From Pseudoflavonifractor gallinarum (lineage in GTDB: Bacteria; Bacillota; Clostridia; Oscillospirales; Oscillospiraceae): a stretch of DNA of 64,000 bases. A model generated the notes under the pieces. It had not been told where the DNA came from. It searched no databases and worked only from the letters and a program-made list of their open reading frames with translations. Both the position numbers and the translations under genes were made by a program. Location of the stretch: the NCBI RefSeq assembly GCF_014982855.1, contig NZ_JADCKF010000014.1:27913-91912 (forward strand). The letters run 5' to 3'. The first letter of the stretch is position 1, and every line of letters begins with the position of its first letter. This document shows, piece after piece, positions 18,326 to 26,152 of this stretch.

Positions 18326-18367
18326 AAAAGCAGAATGAGACAGCCTCTGAGGGACCATTCTGCTTTT
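18326..18367 (+). terminator. Terminator-like hairpin after secA
   Basis: AAAAGCAGAATG (18326-18337) pairs with CATTCTGCTTTT (18356-18367), with an 18-nt loop; a short T-run forms part of the stem. Confidence 0.7.
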
Positions 18368-18392
18368 CTCTGTTTCACTGAGGATTTTGACT

Positions 18393-19208
18393 ATGAGCAT
18401 TGTGACTTGCGTCAACAAAAATGTCCCCTTCCTGGCCAGCGAGGGCTTTTTACAGGCGGGGGGTGTGGCCCACGGCTTTTCCACCCGGGAGGGGGGCGTG
18501 AGCGAGGGAACCTATGCCACCCTCAATCTGGGATTCTGCCGGGGGGATGACCGGGAAAAAGTACTGGAGAATTACCGCCGCTTCACCGCCGCCATCGGCG
18601 CGGACTATGAGGGACTGGTCCTGTCCAACCAGGTCCACGGGGACACGGTGCGCACCGTGACCGCCGCCGACAAGGGGAAGGGCATCCACAGCAAGGGCGA
18701 TTATGAGGCGGACGGACTCATCACTGACATTCCGGGATTGTGCCTCACGGTCTTTGGGGCGGATTGTCTGCCCATTTTGTTCTATGACCCGGTGCGCCGG
18801 GTCATCGCGGCCGTCCATGCCGGCTGGCGGGGCACCGCCAACGGGATCGCGGGCCGTGCCGTAGAAAAGATGGTGGAGGTATACGGCTCCAAGCCCGGGG
18901 ACATCCTGGCCGCCATTGGCCCGGGGATCTCCAAGTGCTGCTTTGAGACCGATGAGGATGTGCCCAATGCCCTCACCGGCGCGCTGGGTGCCTCCGCGCT
19001 GAAGTGCATCGAGCTGCAGGAGAGCGGGAAGTTCCATGTGGACCTCAAGGGACTCAATGTCCTGCGCCTGGAAAAGATGGGTCTGGAACGGGACCATATC
19101 GCGGTCTCCGAGGCCTGCACCATGTGTGAGCACGAGCGCTTCTGGTCCCACCGCTATACCCAGGGCGTGCGGGGAAGCCAGGCCGCCATGGTCCAGCTGC
19201 TGGGATAA
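18393..19208 (+). CDS. pgeF: PgeF/YfiH-type purine nucleoside phosphorylase (laccase-domain protein)
   Basis: A 271-residue protein of the multicopper-oxidoreductase-like YfiH family, now known to include purine nucleoside phosphorylase/adenosine deaminase enzymes. The metal-binding His-Cys-His set is visible in NQVHGDTVRTV, FGADCLPILFYD and AVHAGWRGTANG. PGISKCCFETDEDV is also typical. ATG 18393 has GAGG nine bases upstream; an in-frame TTG at 18387 is too close to it. It lies 8 bp upstream of a peptide-binding lipoprotein gene, so they may be cotranscribed without an obvious functional link. Confidence 0.9.
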   Translation: MSIVTCVNKNVPFLASEGFLQAGGVAHGFSTREGGVSEGTYATLNLGFCRGDDREKVLENYRRFTAAIGADYEGLVLSNQVHGDTVRTVTAADKGKGIHSKGDYEADGLITDIPGLCLTVFGADCLPILFYDPVRRVIAAVHAGWRGTANGIAGRAVEKMVEVYGSKPGDILAAIGPGISKCCFETDEDVPNALTGALGASALKCIELQESGKFHVDLKGLNVLRLEKMGLERDHIAVSEACTMCEHERFWSHRYTQGVRGSQAAMVQLLG

Positions 19209-19216
19209 GGAAAGCC

Positions 19217-20758
19217 ATGAAAAAGCGGAAGAAAAACCTGCGGCTCCTGGCCGCCGTCCTGCTATTGAGCACCGTTCTGAGCGCCTGTGGAGAGGAAGAG
19301 CCCGATCCCACGCCCACGCAGACCCCTGTGCCCACCGCTACGGCTACGGCACAGCCCAAGGAATTTGCGCTGCCCTGCTATCCGGAGGCTGGTTTTCACC
19401 CCATCCAGGGGACCAACCGGACCAATCTGGCCCTGGGAGGGCTGGTCTATGACGGCCTCTATGAGCTGGATCAGACCTTTACGCCCCAGCCTGCCCTGGC
19501 GACGGGGTATACTGTCTCAGAGGACGGCCTCACCTGGACCTTTACCCTGCGCGGCGGCGTCACCTTCTCTGACGACACTCCCATGACGGCGGCCGATGTG
19601 GCCGCTTCCCTGACCCAGGCCAAGACCAGCGCCCTGTACGGCAACCGCCTGGCGGGGATTGCCTCGGTCCAGGCCGGAGAGGGCGCTGTGACCGTGCGCC
19701 TGACCAGCCCCAACGGAAACCTGCCGGCCCTGCTGGACATCCCGGTCATCCGGGAGACTGGAGGCGTGCCTCTGGGGACCGGCTCCTATGTGCTCCAGCA
19801 GAGCGGGGAGAGCTATATCCTCCAGCGGCGGAATGACAGCTGGCGTACTCCCGCGCCCGCACTGGAGACCATTCCCCTGCGGACGGTGGAGGAGGCCAAC
19901 GACCTGCTCTATGCCTTTGACACCCAGGAGATCTCCCTGGTGGGGACCGACTCCACCGGTGTGGGCGCCCTGGGGTTCTCGGGCAGCTTTGAGACCATGG
20001 ACTATCCCACGACAAATATGCTCTATATCGGGTTTAATACGGCCCAGGGCCCCTGCCGGGACGCGGCGGTCCGCCAGGCGCTGGGGCGGGGGATGGACCG
20101 GGACAGCATCTGCTCGGCCCTGCTCTCCCGGCACGCGGTGGCCGCTACGCTGCCCGCCCACCCGGTGAGCAGTATCTATGACGCCGAGACGGCGGGCACC
20201 CTCAACTACTCCCTCCAGGAGATGGATTCCATTCTCACGCAGGCCGGGTGGAGCCGGAGTGACGGCGTCTATCAGAAGGGGAGAGAGAAGCTGGAGCTGA
20301 CCCTGCTGGTCAACCAGGACAACTCTTATAAGACGGGAGTGGCCGACGCCATTGGGCGGGATCTGACGGCAGCGGGCGTATCGGTGACGGTGAAAAAGCT
20401 CTCCTGGGAGGACTTTACCGCCGCCCTGAGCGCGGGGGAGTTTGATCTCTACCTGGGCGAGGTCAAGCTGAGCGCCGACTTTGATCCCTCTCCGCTGCTG
20501 GGTGGCGGGGCCCTCAATTACGGCAAGTACAACGGTCCCACGGCGACGGGACTGCTCTCCGCCTTCCGGGCGGCCCAGGGGGAGGAGCGGACCACGGCGG
20601 CCAAGGAGCTCTATGAGCGGCTGGGGGAACAGGCGCCCTTTGCGGTGCTCTGCTTCAAAAACTGGTCCATGCTGAGCCAGTGGGGGCAGGTGTCCAATGC
20701 CACGCCCACCCAACAAAATCTGTTCTATGGATTTGGAAATTGGAGTTTCGCCAATTGA
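19217..20758 (+). CDS. Peptide/nickel-type ABC transporter substrate-binding lipoprotein
   Basis: A 513-residue SBP_bac_5 family lipoprotein. The lipobox is LSAC near residue 24, followed by a Thr/Pro-rich linker. The binding domain shows LALGGLVYDGLYELD, PQPALATGYTVSEDGLTWTF (family signature region) and FTLRGGVTFSDDTPMTAADV, given here in short pieces. No permease or ATPase gene is adjacent, so this is an orphan binding protein that either uses a transporter encoded elsewhere or has a signalling role. Ligand unknown. Confidence 0.88.
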   Translation: MKKRKKNLRLLAAVLLLSTVLSACGEEEPDPTPTQTPVPTATATAQPKEFALPCYPEAGFHPIQGTNRTNLALGGLVYDGLYELDQTFTPQPALATGYTVSEDGLTWTFTLRGGVTFSDDTPMTAADVAASLTQAKTSALYGNRLAGIASVQAGEGAVTVRLTSPNGNLPALLDIPVIRETGGVPLGTGSYVLQQSGESYILQRRNDSWRTPAPALETIPLRTVEEANDLLYAFDTQEISLVGTDSTGVGALGFSGSFETMDYPTTNMLYIGFNTAQGPCRDAAVRQALGRGMDRDSICSALLSRHAVAATLPAHPVSSIYDAETAGTLNYSLQEMDSILTQAGWSRSDGVYQKGREKLELTLLVNQDNSYKTGVADAIGRDLTAAGVSVTVKKLSWEDFTAALSAGEFDLYLGEVKLSADFDPSPLLGGGALNYGKYNGPTATGLLSAFRAAQGEERTTAAKELYERLGEQAPFAVLCFKNWSMLSQWGQVSNATPTQQNLFYGFGNWSFAN

Positions 20759-20783
20759 GTTCCTGCGTTTTTTCGGGTATGAT
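20755..20783 (+). promoter_or_regulatory. Promoter upstream of purL
   Basis: TTGAGT (20755-20760, overlapping the previous stop codon), 17-bp spacer, TATGAT (20778-20783). The predicted transcript start near 20790 lies only about 8 nt before the terminator hairpin at 20798. Confidence 0.6.
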
Positions 20784-20797
20784 GTAAGAGGAACCGA

Positions 20798-20835
20798 CAG
20801 GCGCGGAGGGATGCGCCCCTCCGCGCCTGTTTTTT
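20798..20835 (+). terminator. Terminator between the lipoprotein gene and purL; possible purL attenuator
   Basis: CAGGCGCGGAGGG pairs with CCCTCCGCGCCTG around an ATGCGC loop, followed by T6. It ends the lipoprotein transcript, but it also lies downstream of the purL promoter, so purL mRNA must read through it unless another promoter exists. Confidence 0.88.
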
Positions 20836-20863
20836 ATTCAACTATATATGAGAATAAGGGGTT

Positions 20864-23800
20864 ATGGTAATGGGTAACGTATTTCGCTGCTATGCCGAAA
20901 AGAAGCCCGGCTTCGACGTGGAGGCCCGGCGCCTGCTGGGTGAGCTGAGAAGCGAGCTGGGACTTCAGGGCCTGACGGGCGTCCGCATCCTCCACCGCTA
21001 CGACGTGGAGGGGATCGACGGGGACACCTATCAGGCTGTGCGCACCACCGTGCTCAGTGAGCCGCAGGTGGACGCCGTCTATGACGAGACTTTCCCCGAT
21101 GCCCCCGCGCCCTGCCGGGTCTTCGCGGTGGAGGCCCTGCCGGGGCAGTATGACCAGCGGGCCGACTCCTGCGCCCAGTGCATCCAGCTCCTCACGGGCG
21201 GAGAGCGGCCTCTGGCCGCCGCCGCCACCGTCTACATCCTCCAGGGCGAGGTGAGCGACGGAGAGCTGGAGCGGGTCAAGAGCTACCTCATCAACCCGGT
21301 GGAGAGCCGGGAGGCCGGACTGGACCGGGTGGAGACCCTGGAGCGCACCTATGCCGTGCCCGCCGACGTGGCGGTGCTGGAGGGCTTCCGGGACCGGGAC
21401 GAGGCCGGTCTCTCCGACCTGATCGGCGAGTACGGCCTTGCCATGGACCTGGCCGATCTGAAGTTCCTCCAGACCTATTTCCGGGACGAGGAGAAGCGGG
21501 ACCCCACCCTGACCGAGCTGCGCCTGGTGGATACTTACTGGTCCGACCACTGCCGCCACACCACTTTCTCCACCCATATCGATGACGTGGAGATCCATGA
21601 CGCCGACGTGGCGGCCGCCTATCAGATGTACCTGGCCGCCCGGGAGGAGGTCTACGGCAAGGAGAAGGCCGCCAAGCGGCCCCAGACCCTCATGGACCTG
21701 GCCACCATCGCGGGCAAGGTCCTCAAGAAGCGGGGCGTCCTGAAGAACCTGGACGAGAGCGAGGAGATCAACGCCTGCTCGGTCCATGTCACCGCCACCG
21801 TGGACGGGGAGGAGCAGGACTGGCTCCTCATGTTCAAGAACGAGACCCATAACCACCCCACCGAGATCGAGCCCTTCGGCGGCGCGGCCACCTGCATCGG
21901 CGGCGCCATCCGGGACCCCCTGTCCGGCCGCTCCTATGTCTATCAGGCCATGCGCGTCACCGGCTGCGGCGATCCCCGTGTCCCCCTGAGCCAGACCATG
22001 GAGGGCAAGCTCCCCCAGCGCAAGCTGGCCCAGACGGCCGCGGCGGGCTACTCCTCCTACGGCAACCAGATCGGCCTGGCCACCGGACACGTGGCCGAGG
22101 TCTATCACAAGGGCTACATTGCCAAGCACCTGGAGACCGGCGCCGTAGTGGGCGCCGCCCCCGCCTCCAATGTCCGGCGGGAGGTCCCCGCCCCCGGGGA
22201 TAAGGTGATCCTTCTGGGCGGCCGTACCGGCCGGGACGGCATCGGCGGCGCCACCGGCTCCTCCAAGAGCCACAACCAGAAGTCCCTGGCCACCATGGCC
22301 TCCGAGGTCCAGAAGGGCAATGCCCCCGAGGAGCGCAAGATCCAGCGCCTGTTCCGCAACGGCGAGGTGACCCGCCTCATCAAGCGGTGCAACGACTTCG
22401 GCGCGGGCGGCGTCAGCGTGGCCATCGGTGAGCTGGCCGACGGCCTGGCCATCGACCTGGACGCCGTGCGCAAGAAGTACGACGGCCTGGACGGCACCGA
22501 GCTGGCCATCTCCGAGAGCCAGGAGCGTATGGCCGTGGTGGTGGCTCCCGCCGACGTGGACACCTTCATTGCCCATGCCGAGGCCGAGAACCTGGAGGCC
22601 TATGTGGTGGCCGAGGTCACCGAGTCTCCCCGGATGGTCATGACCTGGCGGGGCAAGAAGGTGGCCGACCTCTCCCGTGCCTTCCTGAATACCAACGGCG
22701 CAGCCAAGCACACCACCGTGCGAGTGCCCGACTACTTTACCCCGGAGAGCCTCTTCCACAAGGGGAGCCTCCGGTCCACCGCTGCCAGCCTCAAGACCGC
22801 CAGCCGCCGCGGTCTGGTGGAGCGCTTTGACAGCTCCATCGGCGCGGGCAGCGTCCTGATGCCCTTCGGCGGAAAGACCCAGCGTACCCCCACCCAGGCC
22901 ATGGCTGCCCTCCTCCCGGTGGGACCGGGCCACACCACCGACACCTGCTCGGTGATGGCCTGGGGCTTTGATCCCGACCTCATGGAGCGCAATCCCTACA
23001 CCGGCGCCTTTATCTCGGTGCTGACCTCCATGGCCAAGCTGGTAGCGGCGGGCTGTGACCCCACAGCCGCCTACGCCTCCTTCCAGGAGTACTTTGAGAA
23101 GCTGCGGGACGAGCCGGAGCGCTGGGGCAAGCCCTTTGCCGCTCTCCTGGGCGCCCTCTCCGCCCAGCTGGGCCTGGGTGTGGCCGCCATCGGCGGCAAG
23201 GACTCCATGTCCGGCTCCTTCCTGGATCTGGATGTGCCCCCCACACTCATCTCCTTTGCCATCGCGCCCGCCAAGGCCGAGAAGGTGCTCTCCCCTGAGT
23301 TCAAGGAGGCAGGCCACCCGGTCTATCTCTTCCAGGCCGACAATGCTCTGGACTGCGATGAGATCAACGCCTGCTTTGCCCGTGTCCACGCCCTGAGCGA
23401 GGCCGGTAAGATCCGGGCCGCCTGGGCGGTGGAGGAGAATGTGGCCGAGGGCATCATGAAGATGTCCTTCGGCAACGAGATCGGCTTTGCCGCCCGGGAG
23501 GACGCGCAGAACCTGTGGTTCGGCGCCCGGCCCGGCGCCATCCTGGCTGAGTGCGACGGCGAGGTGGAGGGCGGCCTCCTGCTGGGCTACACCACCCAGG
23601 AGCCGGTCATCCGTCTGGGCGGGGAGGAAGTCCCGGTTGCCGAGCTCCTCTCCATCAGCGAGGGTGTGCTGGAGGAGGTCTATCCCACCCGCACCGCCGA
23701 CACCGGCGCGGTGGAGCCCATCTCCTGCACCGAGCGCGCTCCCATCGTGGCCAAGCACAAGGTGGCCATGCCCAAGGCGGTCATCCCTGTGTTCCCCGGC

Positions 23801-24565
23801 ACCAACTGTGAATATGACACCGCTGCGGCCTGCCTGCGGGCCGGGATCGAGCCGGAAATTCTGGTGGTGCGCAACCTGACCGGCAGTGCTCTGGCCCAGT
23901 CGGCCGATGCGCTGGAAAAGGCCATTCAGGGCGCCCAGATGATGGTGCTGCCCGGCGGATTCTCCGGCGGCGACGAGCCCGACGGTTCGGCCAAGTTCAT
24001 CTGCTCCTTCCTGCGCAATCCCCGCATCACCGACGCCATCCACGATCTGCTCAAGAACCGGGACGGCCTGATGCTGGGCATCTGCAACGGCTTCCAGGCG
24101 CTGGTGAAGCTGGGACTGGTGCCCTATGGCGAGATCCGTCCCATGGATGAGAGCTGCGCCACCCTGACCTTCAACAACATCGGCCGCCATCAGAGCCGCT
24201 ATGTGACCACCCGCATCGCCTCGGTCCGCTCCCCCTGGATGCTCCAGAGCCAGGTGGGCGATCTGCACGCCATCCCCATCTCCCACGGCGAGGGCCGCTT
24301 CGTGGCGCCCGAGGCCCTGCTGGATCAGCTGGTGGCCAACGGCCAGGTGGCCACCCAGTATGTGGACGCCGCAGGCGTCCCCTCCCTGGACATCGACGTG
24401 AACCCCAACGGCGCCCTGCGGGCCATTGAGGGCATCTTCTCCCCCGACGGCCGGGTCTTCGGTAAGATGGGCCACTCGGAGCGCCGTGGCGCGTTCGTGG
24501 GCAAGAATATCCCGGGCGAGCGCCATCAGCCCCTCTTTGAGAGCGGCGCGGCTTACTTCAAGTAA
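20864..24565 (+). CDS. purL: Phosphoribosylformylglycinamidine synthase (single-chain PurL)
   Basis: A 1233-residue enzyme that converts FGAR, glutamine and ATP to FGAM in purine synthesis. The synthase part has DTYWSDHCRHTTFSTHI, LLMFKNETHNHPTEIEPFGG and FGAGGVSVAIGELADG. The C-terminal class I glutaminase has PVFPGTNCEYDTA, GICNGFQALVKLGLVP with the nucleophilic Cys, and ISHGEGRFVAPE with the catalytic His. Most Firmicutes use separate PurS/PurQ/PurL; the long fused form is found in clostridia and proteobacteria. ATG 20864 or 20870 may be the start (AAGGGG fits 20870 better). No other pur gene is nearby. Confidence 0.96.
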   Translation: MVMGNVFRCYAEKKPGFDVEARRLLGELRSELGLQGLTGVRILHRYDVEGIDGDTYQAVRTTVLSEPQVDAVYDETFPDAPAPCRVFAVEALPGQYDQRADSCAQCIQLLTGGERPLAAAATVYILQGEVSDGELERVKSYLINPVESREAGLDRVETLERTYAVPADVAVLEGFRDRDEAGLSDLIGEYGLAMDLADLKFLQTYFRDEEKRDPTLTELRLVDTYWSDHCRHTTFSTHIDDVEIHDADVAAAYQMYLAAREEVYGKEKAAKRPQTLMDLATIAGKVLKKRGVLKNLDESEEINACSVHVTATVDGEEQDWLLMFKNETHNHPTEIEPFGGAATCIGGAIRDPLSGRSYVYQAMRVTGCGDPRVPLSQTMEGKLPQRKLAQTAAAGYSSYGNQIGLATGHVAEVYHKGYIAKHLETGAVVGAAPASNVRREVPAPGDKVILLGGRTGRDGIGGATGSSKSHNQKSLATMASEVQKGNAPEERKIQRLFRNGEVTRLIKRCNDFGAGGVSVAIGELADGLAIDLDAVRKKYDGLDGTELAISESQERMAVVVAPADVDTFIAHAEAENLEAYVVAEVTESPRMVMTWRGKKVADLSRAFLNTNGAAKHTTVRVPDYFTPESLFHKGSLRSTAASLKTASRRGLVERFDSSIGAGSVLMPFGGKTQRTPTQAMAALLPVGPGHTTDTCSVMAWGFDPDLMERNPYTGAFISVLTSMAKLVAAGCDPTAAYASFQEYFEKLRDEPERWGKPFAALLGALSAQLGLGVAAIGGKDSMSGSFLDLDVPPTLISFAIAPAKAEKVLSPEFKEAGHPVYLFQADNALDCDEINACFARVHALSEAGKIRAAWAVEENVAEGIMKMSFGNEIGFAAREDAQNLWFGARPGAILAECDGEVEGGLLLGYTTQEPVIRLGGEEVPVAELLSISEGVLEEVYPTRTADTGAVEPISCTERAPIVAKHKVAMPKAVIPVFPGTNCEYDTAAACLRAGIEPEILVVRNLTGSALAQSADALEKAIQGAQMMVLPGGFSGGDEPDGSAKFICSFLRNPRITDAIHDLLKNRDGLMLGICNGFQALVKLGLVPYGEIRPMDESCATLTFNNIGRHQSRYVTTRIASVRSPWMLQSQVGDLHAIPISHGEGRFVAPEALLDQLVANGQVATQYVDAAGVPSLDIDVNPNGALRAIEGIFSPDGRVFGKMGHSERRGAFVGKNIPGERHQPLFESGAAYFK

Positions 24566-24651
24566 GCGCGGAAGGCTGTGTTTACATATTGTTCACAGGC
24601 CTTTCAAAAACTGTCCAACAATTGGAGAGAAAAGGGTGGTATCCTATCTAT

Positions 24652-24811
24652 GCAGTCGGGGAAAACCCCAAAACGATCACTGCTCCGGGCTGCGGGAGCA
24701 GACAAGCAATTCCACGGAGAGCTCCGTGTTTGCGTATATAGATAACATTGTGTACCTCCTCTCTCTCTCTTTTCAAGCAAAGAACCCCGTCCAAATGGAC
24801 GGGGTTTTTTG
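24652..24811 (+). ncRNA. Unrecognised small RNA, copy 1
   Basis: About 160 nt from an extended -10 TGGTATCCT (24637-24645) to a terminator ACCCCGTCC/GGACGGGGT with T6 (24784-24810). The body has a GGGG-AAAA-CCCC hairpin, a 7-bp hairpin CTGCTCC/GGGAGCAG (24680-24701) and CACGGAG/CTCCGTG (24713-24728). GCAGT near 24652 can also pair with ACTGC (24679-24683), excluding the second hairpin. A single-stranded CU-rich tail contains ACCTCCT (24754-24760), complementary to the Shine-Dalgarno sequence. No coding potential of note. Family unknown to me. Confidence 0.7.
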
Positions 24812-24903
24812 TGTGGACAGGGAGGAGGGCAGTTTACAGAACATTTAAAATTCTGCCAAAGATCGTTCAACATTCTCCGCGGGAGGAGTGGTATCCTATA
24901 GAT

Positions 24904-25065
24904 GCAGTCAGGGAATACCCAACCACCACTGCTCCAGACTGCGGGAGCAGACAAACAATTCCACGGAGCCTTCCGTGTTTTGGATACAGATTCTTTTCAT
25001 TTTCTCTCTCTTTTTCTCATGGAATGGGGAGGACGGCCGACCGGCCGTCCTCCCCATTCCATTTC
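24904..25065 (+). ncRNA. Unrecognised small RNA, copy 2
   Basis: Second copy, from TGGTATCCT (24889-24897). It keeps GCAGT/ACTGC, a GGG-AATA-CCC hairpin, CTGCTCC/GGGAGCAG and CACGGA/TCCGTG. Loops differ (AGACTGC against GGGCTGC), which supports conserved structure. The CU-rich tail lacks ACCTCCT. The terminator is an 18-bp stem (25021-25060) with a weak T-run. It ends 25 bp before the tRNA-Val promoter. Confidence 0.7.
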
Positions 25066-25089
25066 TATCAGAAAAAATTAAAAAAGGTA

Positions 25090-25118
25090 TTGACAAAAAA
25101 AGATGTATGGTCTATAAT
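25090..25118 (+). promoter_or_regulatory. Consensus promoter of tRNA-Val
   Basis: TTGACA (25090-25095), 17 bp, TATAAT (25113-25118). Confidence 0.92.
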
Positions 25119-25132
25119 AAACTACGCTGTTC

Positions 25133-25208
25133 GGACGATTAGCTCAGCTGGTAGAGCATCCGCTTGACGTGCGGGAGGTCACAGGTTCAAGTCCTGTATC
25201 GTCCACCA
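25133..25208 (+). tRNA. tRNA-Val (anticodon GAC)
   Basis: 76 nt. The acceptor GGACGAT pairs with ATCGTCC, the D arm is GCTC/GAGC, the anticodon loop TTGACGT gives GAC, the T loop is GGTTCAAGTCC, and CCA is encoded. A terminator follows immediately. Confidence 0.95.
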
Positions 25209-25212
25209 ACAT

Positions 25213-25243
25213 CCCCTGGAACGATTTGTTCCAGGGGTTTTTT
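25213..25243 (+). terminator. Terminator of tRNA-Val
   Basis: CCCCTGGAAC, loop GATTT, GTTCCAGGGG, then T6. Confidence 0.93.
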
Positions 25244-25280
25244 GTTATCATCACACCGGAGAAGCGGGGAGGAAAGGGAT

Positions 25281-26030
25281 ATGAACGAGACATCCACAGG
25301 ACGTGCCGTCCTCATTACCGGGGGAAGCCGCGGGATTGGGGCGGCCTGCGCCCGGCGGTTTGCCGCCGCGGGGGACCGGGTGGCGATCAATTACCACCAC
25401 GCCCAGGCGGCCGCCGAGGCGCTGGTGGAGGAGATCCGGGCGGCGGGAGGTACGGCCATCGCGGTACAGGCCGACGTGGGCGATTCCGAGCAGGTGGCAC
25501 GCATGGTTGACAATGTGTTGGATAAATTTTGTCAACTTGACATTCTGGTATGCAATGCCGGGATCGCCCGCCAGCAGCTGTTCACGGACATCAGCGATGG
25601 AGACTGGCGGACACTCTTCCGCACCAACGTGGACGGGACCTTCTACTGTTGCCGGGCGGTACTGCCCCATTTTATCCACCGGAAGGCGGGAAAAATCGTG
25701 ACCATGTCCTCCATGTGGGGGCTTACGGGAGGCTCCTGTGAAGTGGCCTATTCGGCTACAAAAGCGGCTGTTATTGGCCTTACCAAGGCACTTTCCAAGG
25801 AAGTTGGACCCTCTGGAATCACTGTAAACTGCGTGGCTCCCGGGGTCATCGACACCGAGATGAACGCCAATCTCACACCGGAGGATCTGGAGGCTCTGCG
25901 GCAGGAGACCCCCCTGGAGAGCATCGGCCGGCCGGAGGATGTGGCCGAGAGCGTCTTTTTCCTCACATCGGAGGGAGCCCGCTTTATTACCGGCCAGATT
26001 CTCAGCCCTAACGGCGGTATTTTGATTTAA
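25281..26030 (+). CDS. SDR-family oxidoreductase, FabG-like
   Basis: A 249-residue classical short-chain dehydrogenase/reductase. The NAD(P) loop is TGGSRGIGAACA, the structural motif is VCNAGI, and the catalytic Ser-Tyr-Lys set lies in VTMSSMWG and YSATKAAVIGLTKALS. It closely resembles 3-oxoacyl-ACP reductase, but with no fatty-acid genes nearby the specificity is open. ATG 25281 follows GGAGGAAAGG; upstream in-frame sequence runs through the tRNA and is not coding. The Asp residues after the second strand suggest a mixed cofactor preference that I cannot settle. Confidence 0.9.
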   Translation: MNETSTGRAVLITGGSRGIGAACARRFAAAGDRVAINYHHAQAAAEALVEEIRAAGGTAIAVQADVGDSEQVARMVDNVLDKFCQLDILVCNAGIARQQLFTDISDGDWRTLFRTNVDGTFYCCRAVLPHFIHRKAGKIVTMSSMWGLTGGSCEVAYSATKAAVIGLTKALSKEVGPSGITVNCVAPGVIDTEMNANLTPEDLEALRQETPLESIGRPEDVAESVFFLTSEGARFITGQILSPNGGILI

Positions 26031-26093
26031 GGTTGTGCGATATGTCCATAGCGTGGAGACATTATAGGCTGGTGTATTGAGCAAAATGACAAG

Positions 26094-26122
26094 TTGACAA
26101 TTTAGCGTGCTGAGCGTATAAT
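26094..26122 (+). promoter_or_regulatory. Consensus promoter of the liv operon
   Basis: TTGACA (26094-26099), 17 bp, TATAAT (26117-26122). A TGACAA direct repeat (26087 and 26095) overlaps the -35. Confidence 0.9.
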
Positions 26123-26152
26123 GTCAACAACCTATAAGGAGGGTACATGATT

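Larger units (their letters stand above)
24580..25065 (+). repeat. Tandem duplication (about 252-bp unit) carrying two small-RNA genes
   Basis: Two copies with matched landmarks: GTTTACA at 24580/24832, CAACA 29 bases later, and TGGTATCCTAT, all at a constant 252-bp offset, followed by the conserved RNA body (offset 249 after a small indel). The promoter flanks and terminators have diverged, so the duplication is old but selected. Confidence 0.8.

Noticed and set aside
20834..24526. A 1230-codon open frame antisense to purL
   Set aside because: It is the complement of a verified enzyme in GC-rich DNA; its translation is low-complexity Gly/His/Leu without family motifs or a ribosome site.
24580..25065. 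CRISPR array or mobile-element ends as an explanation of the repeat
   Set aside because: Only two long units of about 250 bp, with promoters and terminators and no spacers, terminal inverted repeats or transposase.
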